11,612 bases of DNA from contig CALWXI010000224.1 in NCBI GenBank assembly GCA_944385455.1, positions 1 to 11,612 on the forward strand, given 5' to 3'. Positions within the stretch are counted from its first letter, which is position 1. Every line of letters begins with the position of its first letter. Origin of the DNA: an uncultured Oscillospiraceae bacterium. Its GTDB lineage: Bacteria; Bacillota; Clostridia; Oscillospirales; Oscillospiraceae. This document shows, piece after piece, positions 7,304-11,612 of the stretch. Made by a program: the position numbers and the translations under genes. Below the pieces are notes generated by a model that saw only the letters and a list, made by a program, of their open reading frames with translations, made no database searches and was not told the origin of the DNA.

Positions 7304-7308
7304 AACTC

Positions 7309-7336
7309 TTGACAAAATGAAAAAAACTGCTAGCCT
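7309..7336 (+). promoter_or_regulatory. Promoter of the ROK-like gene
   Basis: A perfect TTGACA (7309-7314) follows the AT-rich palindrome. The -10 is weak: TAGCCT (7331-7336) at 16-bp spacing, preceded by TG in extended -10 position (TGCTAGCCT). A weak -10 with a strong upstream region is what one expects of a promoter that depends on an activator or UP element. Confidence 0.5.
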
Positions 7337-7408
7337 AGACTTGAAATGATCCCGGCGGTTCCCCCAATCTCTGGAAGAGACCGGAAATGAATAAGGAGGA
7401 TTCTTGTC

Positions 7409-8788
7409 ATGAAGCATCTCGGCATCGACGTGAACGTCAAGCATCTCCCCCCCCTGGACCCCGCGTTCATCCCGCTGAACCGGTTTTACGAGGCCTTTTT
7501 GAAGGACGCCGCGGAGCCTTTCGACGTGGCGGTGGAGCGTTCCGGCGGCCAGGTGGCGGTGTACCGCACCCGCGTCCACGGCACGGAGGCGCTGCGGGAG
7601 GCGGATGTCTACTACATCGACCGCATCATCAAGACGCTGCTTTGGATGAAGGGCGGCTTCCGGGTGTATCTGGCGGGCTGCGAGGCCGTGTGCGACGCGG
7701 TGAAGGCCCATTATTCCGACGGCGGCAGCCGGGACTTTGATTTCCACTATATGGGCAACGTCTATGAGCATCCCTTTGAGGTGGTGCGGGTGGACGCCGT
7801 GCCGGAGGAGAAGTCCTTCTCCAAGGCCATCGGCCGCCATTTGGAGGGCTGCCGCATCGGCTTTGACGCCGGCGGATCCGACCGGAAGGTCTCGGCGGTG
7901 ATCGACGGCGAGAGCGTGTACAGCGAGGAAGTGGTGTGGTTCCCCAAGATCAATGCCGACCCGGACTATCACTATGAGGGCATTGTGGCGGCCCTGAAGT
8001 CCGCCGCCTCCCACATGCCCCGGGTGGACGCCGTGGGCGTCAGCTCCGCCGGGATCTATATCGACAACCGCACCATGAGCGCCTCTCTCTTTTTGAAGGT
8101 GCCCCAGGAGCTCTATGACGCCAAGGTGAAGGACATTTACATCCGGGCCATCACCGACACCTTCGGCGATGTGCCCTACGCCGTGGTCAACGACGGCGAT
8201 GTCTCCGCCCTGGCCGGCGCCATGAGCCTGGAGGACAACAATGTCCTGGGCATCGCCATGGGCACCAGCGAGGCCGTGGGCTATGTGGACGGCGACGGCA
8301 ATATCACCGGTTGGCTCAACGAGCTGGCCTTCGTTCCCGTGGACGCCGCCCCCACCGCCATGGCGGACGAGTGGAGCGGCGACATCGGCTGCGGCGTGAA
8401 GTATTTCTCTCAGGACTCCGTCATCAAGCTGGCCCCCGCCGCCGGCATCGATCTGGACGAGAGCCTCTCCCCCGCGGAGAAGCTGAAGGTGGTCCAGGGC
8501 CTCATGGAGCAGGACGATCCCCGGGCCGCCGGCGTCTATGAGAGCATCGGCGTCTATCTGGCCCATGCCCTGGCCCTGTACGAGCACTTTTACGGGTACC
8601 GGCATGTGCTGCTGCTGGGCCGCGTCATGAGCGGCAAGGGCGGCGATCTGCTGCTGAAGACCTGCAAGAAGGTCCTGGCCGACGAGTATCCGGAGGTGGC
8701 GGAGAAGATCCATCTGGCGCTGCCGGATGAAAAGTTCCGCCGGGTGGGCCAGTCCGTGGCGGCCGCCAGCCTGCCGGAGATCGGCTGA
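7409..8788 (+). CDS. Atypical ROK-family protein with N-terminal extra domain; possible amino-sugar kinase or sensor
   Basis: 459 residues, against about 290-320 for ordinary ROK kinases. Residues 1-147 are an extra alpha/beta-like domain I do not recognise; it has no helix-turn-helix that I can see. The ROK fold starts at about 148 with the phosphate-1 loop IGFDAGGSDRK (150-160). It continues with VVNDGDVSALAGA (259-271), holding the catalytic Asp262, and the phosphate-2-like MGTSEAVGYVDGDG (284-297). The hallmark zinc site is missing: the usual GE-x-GH is NELAF (304-308), losing the His, and the CxCGxxGC motif is reduced to GCGVKYFS (327-334). The ATG at 7409 has AAGGAGG 9 nt upstream. It is divergent from the epimerase and shares its regulatory region, so a GlcNAc or ManNAc kinase role is plausible. 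Retained catalytic residues favour a kinase, but a sugar sensor cannot be excluded. Confidence 0.8.
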   Translation: MKHLGIDVNVKHLPPLDPAFIPLNRFYEAFLKDAAEPFDVAVERSGGQVAVYRTRVHGTEALREADVYYIDRIIKTLLWMKGGFRVYLAGCEAVCDAVKAHYSDGGSRDFDFHYMGNVYEHPFEVVRVDAVPEEKSFSKAIGRHLEGCRIGFDAGGSDRKVSAVIDGESVYSEEVVWFPKINADPDYHYEGIVAALKSAASHMPRVDAVGVSSAGIYIDNRTMSASLFLKVPQELYDAKVKDIYIRAITDTFGDVPYAVVNDGDVSALAGAMSLEDNNVLGIAMGTSEAVGYVDGDGNITGWLNELAFVPVDAAPTAMADEWSGDIGCGVKYFSQDSVIKLAPAAGIDLDESLSPAEKLKVVQGLMEQDDPRAAGVYESIGVYLAHALALYEHFYGYRHVLLLGRVMSGKGGDLLLKTCKKVLADEYPEVAEKIHLALPDEKFRRVGQSVAAASLPEIG

Positions 8789-8798
8789 AAATCAAAAG

Positions 8799-8827
8799 GG
8801 CCGCTGCCCATCGGGCAGCGGCCTTTT
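8799..8827. terminator. Bidirectional Rho-independent terminator
   Basis: An 11-bp perfect stem (GGCCGCTGCCC 8799-8809 with 8813-8823) closes an ATC loop and is flanked by AAAA on the left and TTTT on the right. It lies 10 bp after the ROK-like stop (plus strand) and 9 bp after the YesL-like stop (minus strand), so it serves both convergent genes. Confidence 0.92.
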
Positions 8828-8836
8828 GTTCGTCTG

Positions 8837-9493
8837 TCAGCGGAGGTACCAGGGGGTCTCCTCCCCCTCCGCCGGGGCGGGGGTGTACTTCCGCAGCACC
8901 GGCTCCAGCAGGAAGGACGATGCCAGAGCACTGAGAGCGGGAGTCAGCAGGATCACGCCGTAATACCAGCCCCACACCGTGGCGGCGATGCAGGCGGCGT
9001 TCACCGCCGCGGCACCCAGCGTCCGGGGCAGGTGGCGGAAGGTGATGATGACGGCGCTGCGCAGAAGTCCGCCGGTGGTGCAGGTGAACCGGGAGAGCAG
9101 GGGAAAGGCGCAGGTCACCACCGCCAGAGGGACCAGCAGCGCCGCCAGATACGCGATGCGCAGCGTCTCCCAGACGGGACTGCCGGTGCCCGCCGCCATG
9201 ACCAGGAAGAGATATCCCGCGTCCAGAAGCAGCCCGATCAGCAGCAGGATCACCGTGGCGCCGGTACCGGTGCGCAGATTCAGCCGGAAGGCCTCCCAGA
9301 AGCTGCGGTAAGGGCGTCCCTCATGAAAACGCAGACACTTGACACAGCTGTAATACAGCGCCGCGGAGGCGGCACCCACGGTCACCACCGGCAGGCTGCA
9401 CACCAGCCACATCCCGCTGAGCACCAGCACGTCCAGAACCCGGCCGGTGAAGCGGAAGATGGGATTGTCACCGCGGAAGAAGTTCTGGAACAT
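8837..9493 (-). CDS. DUF624/YesL-family membrane protein
   Basis: 218-residue integral membrane protein of unknown molecular function. Hydrophobic segments lie at about 20-45, 78-100, 113-137, 158-176 and 178-200. The N-terminal signature (DNPIFRFTGRVLDVLVL then CSLPVVTVGAASAALYY) is the conserved opening of DUF624 proteins such as B. subtilis YesL. The tail (204-218) is polar. The ATG at 9493 is chosen over the longer open frame to 9595 because AGGAGG (plus 9500-9505) lies 6 nt before it and the family signature starts right there. Family members commonly accompany carbohydrate ABC transporters and carbohydrate-active enzymes, in line with the neighbouring sugar locus, but this copy is a separate transcription unit. 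It is convergent with the ROK-like gene and divergent from the peptide-type binding protein. Confidence 0.85.
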   Translation of the reverse strand: MFQNFFRGDNPIFRFTGRVLDVLVLSGMWLVCSLPVVTVGAASAALYYSCVKCLRFHEGRPYRSFWEAFRLNLRTGTGATVILLLIGLLLDAGYLFLVMAAGTGSPVWETLRIAYLAALLVPLAVVTCAFPLLSRFTCTTGGLLRSAVIITFRHLPRTLGAAAVNAACIAATVWGWYYGVILLTPALSALASSFLLEPVLRKYTPAPAEGEETPWYLR

Positions 9494-9513
9494 GGCGGAC
9501 CTCCTGGAAATGC

Positions 9514-9523
9514 AAAACGTTTT
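9514..9523. promoter_or_regulatory. LacI/CcpA-like palindrome at the yesL-type transcription start
   Basis: AAAACGTTTT is a perfect 10-bp palindrome with the central CG typical of LacI-family and CcpA (cre) operators. The flanks do not extend the cre consensus. It lies just downstream of the proposed -10, where a bound repressor would block initiation. Confidence 0.3.
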
Positions 9524-9527
9524 TTCT

Positions 9528-9556
9528 ACCATAACACAAAGGGCGCGCCGGCGCAA
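9528..9556 (-). promoter_or_regulatory. Possible extended -10 promoter of the YesL-like gene
   Basis: On the minus strand, TATGGT (9533-9528) is preceded by TGT, giving an extended -10. Seventeen bp upstream is a poor -35, TTGCGC (9556-9551). The spacing is right but the -35 is weak. Confidence 0.45.
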
Positions 9557-9585
9557 CTGCCGGATATTTGTGAACGTTCCCTGAA

Positions 9586-9611
9586 TTTTTGTCACTTTTT
9601 GTTACTTTTTT
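9586..9611. repeat. Tandem 10-bp T-tract repeat upstream of the peptide-type binding-protein promoter
   Basis: TTTTTGTCAC and TTTTTGTTAC are consecutive copies, followed by six further T. This gives three T-tracts at exact 10-bp phase, ending 10 bp before the -35. Helically phased A/T-tracts are known to bend DNA. Confidence 0.75.
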
Positions 9612-9621
9612 CCGCGCCGCC

Positions 9622-9650
9622 TTTACAACTGCGGCAAAATTTTCTATAAT
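9622..9650 (+). promoter_or_regulatory. Sigma-A promoter of the family-5 binding-protein gene
   Basis: -35 TTTACA (9622-9627, one mismatch) and a perfect -10 TATAAT (9645-9650) with 17-bp spacing. The predicted start is near 9657, leaving a leader of about 85 nt before the ATG at 9742. Confidence 0.85.
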
Positions 9651-9663
9651 AAGTGGAAAACTG

Positions 9664-9716
9664 CCCGCAGGGCGGGAAATTTGTGTGGGATGTGCTGCCC
9701 CCGGGCGGCTGTTTTT
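9664..9716 (+). promoter_or_regulatory. Candidate transcription attenuator in the 5' leader
   Basis: A hairpin (9694-9700 with 9703-9709, containing one G-U) is followed by TG and five T (9712-9716), like a Rho-independent terminator, only 25 nt before the start codon. The 5' arm CTGCCC (9695-9700) can instead pair with GGGCGG at 9670-9675. That segment can also form its own small hairpin (CCCGC 9664-9668 with GCGGG 9672-9676). These mutually exclusive pairings are the layout of an attenuator or small riboswitch. It matches no riboswitch or T-box class I recognise. Confidence 0.4.
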
Positions 9717-9741
9717 GACTCCACAGAGAAGGAGCGAGGCA

Positions 9742-11427
9742 ATGAAGCAATGGAGACGGTGGATCGCGCTGGCACTGGCAGGGGTGCTGTGCTGCACGCT
9801 GCTGGCCGGCTGCGGAGAAGAGGGAGAAGAGGGTGCCGCGCTGTCGGTGTGTGTGGGAGATGATCCGGTAACGCTGGATCCCATTTACGCCCAGGAGACG
9901 GCGGACCAGACCATCCTGGTCCACCTCTATGAGAATTTGATGCGGGTGAGCATGGATGCCTCCGGCAAGACCACGGTCACCACCGGTATGGCCAAGAGCG
10001 TGGATCAGGAGACCAATTACGACGGCACTGTGACCTATACCTTCCGTCTGCGCAGCGCCAAGTGGTCCGACGGCCGGGCGGTGCAGGCGGACGACTTCGT
10101 TTACGCCTGGCGGCGGCTGGCGGATCCGGCCAGCCAGTCCCCCTATGCGGAGCTTTTGTCCGTGGTGGCAGGGTATGACGAGGCCCGGGCCGCCGGAGAT
10201 ATGACGCTGCTCCAGGTCAGCGCCAAGAACGATACCACGCTGGTGGTGGTGCTCAGCGGCAACTACGACTGGTTTTTAACGGAGGTATGCACCTCCCCTG
10301 CAACCCTGCCCCTGCGGGAGAGCGCGGTGCAGAAGCTCAAGGAGGCGGCGGACGCGGCCAATCTTCAGGCGGTGGAGGCCGGGGAGGAGGGAGACGCCCG
10401 CTGGTGGTCGGACCCCACGGCCCTGGTGACCAACGGAGCCTATCAGGTGGGTGATTACGAAGAGGGGCAGGCCCTGACGCTTCGGCGCAGTGAGCGCTAC
10501 TACGGCAGCCAGAGCGGTCCGGGGACCCTGTATTTCCGGTTCGCCGGGTCTCCGGAAGAGGCCTGGGCGCTTTACGAGGCCCAGGAGGTGGACGCGGTGT
10601 GGGCCGTGCCGGAGGCGCAGCTGGAGGAGCTGGCGGCGGATGAAAGCTGGACCGGCATCCCGGAGCTGAACACCTACGCCGTGCTCTTCAACTGCCAGAG
10701 GATCCAGGACCCGCTGATCCGGCAGGCGTTCTCCCTTGCCATCGACCGCAGCGCCCTGGCGGAGGCTGCCGGGACCGCTGTTCTTCCGGCGGAGGGACTG
10801 GTGCCTCCCGGCGTGCCGGGTGACGGAGAGAACGATTTCCGCAGCGGGGATGAGCCGCTGCTGAACAATGACCCGGCGGATTACGCGGACAACTGTCAGG
10901 CGGCCCGGGAGCTGATGGAACAGGCGGGCTATGACAGCGGTGCCAGTTGGGGCGAGCTGGAGTATCTCTATGTGGAGGAAGAGAACAACGCCGCGGTGGC
11001 GGAGGCCCTGTGCACCATGTGGCAGAGTGCCCTGGGGGTGCGCATCGTCTCCCGGGGCGTGACGGAGCAGGAGCTCTGGGCCGCCCTGCGCAGCGGAGAT
11101 TACAGCGTGGCCGGCGCGGATCTGGACGCGGCGGGCAATGACGCCGAGTGCTTCTTGATGCAGTGGACCACCGCCAGCCCGGATAATGTCCTGGGCTATG
11201 CCAACAGCGCCTATGACACACTGATGTCCATCATCGCCGGAGCTTCCGACGAGCTGGCCCGGCTGGGCTGCCTCCATGACGCGGAGGAGCTGCTGCTGAC
11301 AGACTACGCCTTGGCTCCCCTGTATACCCGCCAGATCGACTGGCAGCTGCGGGAGGACCTGACCGGTGCGTGCCGGGATGCCCGCGGCTGGTTCGTGTTT
11401 TCCGGCGTAGTGGAGCGCACGGTATGA
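9742..11427 (+). CDS. Family-5 (oligopeptide-type) ABC substrate-binding lipoprotein
   Basis: 561-residue secreted, lipid-anchored binding protein of the OppA/DppA class, capturing peptides or other small ligands outside the membrane. A basic, Trp-rich signal peptide ends at lipobox L21-A-G-C24, followed by a short Glu-rich linker. DDPVTLDPIYAQET (40-53) matches the conserved N-terminal strand of the family. KWSDGRAVQADDFVYAWRRL (107-126) is the family's signature region, and RQAFSLAIDRSALAE further on is the usual hinge-region motif. Length is normal. The ATG at 9742 is preceded by AAGGAG at 7 nt; the frame is open upstream to 9589, but that would cover the promoter. No permease or ATPase genes adjoin it and a terminator follows directly, so it is a monocistronic orphan. 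Ligand unknown; peptide binding is the family default. Confidence 0.92.
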   Translation: MKQWRRWIALALAGVLCCTLLAGCGEEGEEGAALSVCVGDDPVTLDPIYAQETADQTILVHLYENLMRVSMDASGKTTVTTGMAKSVDQETNYDGTVTYTFRLRSAKWSDGRAVQADDFVYAWRRLADPASQSPYAELLSVVAGYDEARAAGDMTLLQVSAKNDTTLVVVLSGNYDWFLTEVCTSPATLPLRESAVQKLKEAADAANLQAVEAGEEGDARWWSDPTALVTNGAYQVGDYEEGQALTLRRSERYYGSQSGPGTLYFRFAGSPEEAWALYEAQEVDAVWAVPEAQLEELAADESWTGIPELNTYAVLFNCQRIQDPLIRQAFSLAIDRSALAEAAGTAVLPAEGLVPPGVPGDGENDFRSGDEPLLNNDPADYADNCQAARELMEQAGYDSGASWGELEYLYVEEENNAAVAEALCTMWQSALGVRIVSRGVTEQELWAALRSGDYSVAGADLDAAGNDAECFLMQWTTASPDNVLGYANSAYDTLMSIIAGASDELARLGCLHDAEELLLTDYALAPLYTRQIDWQLREDLTGACRDARGWFVFSGVVERTV

Positions 11428-11445
11428 GCAGTGCATATTGATGAC

Positions 11446-11480
11446 AAGGCCCGCCGGGAACCGGCGGGCCTTGCTTTGCT
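11446..11480 (+). terminator. Rho-independent terminator of the family-5 binding-protein gene
   Basis: A perfect 12-bp stem (AAGGCCCGCCGG 11446-11457 with 11461-11472) with a GAA loop, followed by the T-rich GCTTTGCTT, 18 bp after the stop codon. Confidence 0.9.
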
Positions 11481-11539
11481 TGCGAGGCTGCTCCAGGAGA
11501 AATCCCGTGTGCCGCCCTGCTCAAAAGAGGAAAACGGCA

Positions 11540-11573
11540 GAAGAAAGAGCTGCCGCCCAGAAGGGCGGCAGCT
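11540..11573 (-). terminator. Rho-independent terminator for a minus-strand gene entering from the right
   Basis: A perfect 11-bp stem (AGCTGCCGCCC 11548-11558 with 11563-11573) with a 4-nt loop. On the minus strand it is followed by CTTTCTTCTG, a pyrimidine-rich tail. It lies 16 bp beyond the possible stop codon at 11590-11592. Confidence 0.75.
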
Positions 11574-11589
11574 TGCAGAATTGAAAGAC

Positions 11590-11612
11590 TCAGCGCTTGC
11601 TGAACTGAGGCG
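11590..11612 (-). CDS. Possible 3' end of a minus-strand gene (only six codons visible)
   Basis: The last 23 bases on the minus strand read PQFSKR then TGA, directly before a terminator read on the same strand. Six codons cannot identify a product. The terminator is the main reason for thinking a real gene ends here. Confidence 0.4.

Noticed and set aside
6073..7320. Long plus-strand open frame opposite the epimerase gene
   Set aside because: Low-complexity Val/Leu/Gly/His composition and complete overlap with a well-supported gene; no ribosome binding site.
7301..8713. Long minus-strand open frame opposite the ROK-like gene
   Set aside because: Shadow of the ROK-like gene: repetitive His/Val/Gly-rich translation with no family motif; the plus-strand gene has a proper promoter, ribosome site and motifs.
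9545..9554. GCGCCGGCGC palindrome as an operator
   Set aside because: GC-only palindromes arise easily in this base composition, and nothing links it to a regulator.
9572..9579. GAACGTTC as a LexA (SOS) box
   Set aside because: The Gram-positive SOS box needs four bases between GAAC and GTTC; here the arms are directly adjacent.
10276..11436. Long minus-strand open frame opposite the family-5 binding protein
   Set aside because: Antisense shadow with no motif and no translation start signal.
11507..11584. Small 25-codon plus-strand frame with AGGAG before a GTG
   Set aside because: It runs through the minus-strand terminator hairpin, has low-complexity Lys/Ala/Glu composition, and lies just after a strong terminator; probably chance.

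Overview
The window looks like a chromosomal segment from a high-GC, low-molecular-complexity-intergenic Firmicute, most likely a gut Oscillospiraceae/Clostridia-type bacterium (Flavonifractor/Oscillibacter-like). The reasons are GC-rich coding DNA with AT-rich promoter islands, strong AGGAGG ribosome binding sites, canonical sigma-A promoters, Gram-positive lipoprotein signal peptides, and a CUT1 sugar transporter without its own ATPase. The genus is an inference; no rRNA or marker gene is present.

Positions 1-7218 hold two minus-strand transcription units that together form a sialic-acid / N-acetyl-amino-sugar catabolic locus. The downstream unit (promoter near 4970-4998) reads: lipoprotein sugar-binding protein, two ABC permeases, N-acetylneuraminate lyase (nanA), glucosamine-6-phosphate deaminase (nagB, cut by the window edge). 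The upstream unit (promoter near 7251-7279) reads: N-acylglucosamine 2-epimerase (AGE/RnBP family), then an RpiR-type HTH-SIS regulator coupled by a 4-bp ATGA overlap.

Divergent from the epimerase, on the plus strand (7409-8788), lies an unusual ROK-like protein: an approx. 147-residue N-terminal domain fused to a ROK fold that keeps the phosphate loop and catalytic Asp but lacks the family's zinc motif. Proposed route: uptake of sialic acid or a derivative, NanA cleavage to ManNAc and pyruvate, AGE epimerisation to GlcNAc, phosphorylation (possibly by the ROK-like protein), deacetylation by a NagA outside this window, and NagB conversion to fructose-6-phosphate. This is the epimerase-before-kinase variant known from Bacteroides, rather than the classical NanK-then-NanE route. 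Neither nanE nor a canonical nanK is visible. A shared AT-rich box (A4-5 T6-7 C) sits just upstream of the -35 elements of the transporter, epimerase and ROK promoters. It could be the RpiR operator, an UP element, or both.

Positions 8789-9741 hold a bidirectional terminator, a minus-strand DUF624/YesL-family membrane protein, and a divergent promoter region with 10-bp-phased T-tracts and a LacI/CcpA-like palindrome. Positions 9742-11427 encode an orphan family-5 (oligopeptide-type) solute-binding lipoprotein. Its short leader contains a terminator-like hairpin and a competing pairing, which suggests attenuation. A strong terminator follows. The last 65 bases hold a second terminator, read on the minus strand, and what may be the last six codons of a further minus-strand gene. 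No tRNA, rRNA, CRISPR array or insertion sequence was seen.
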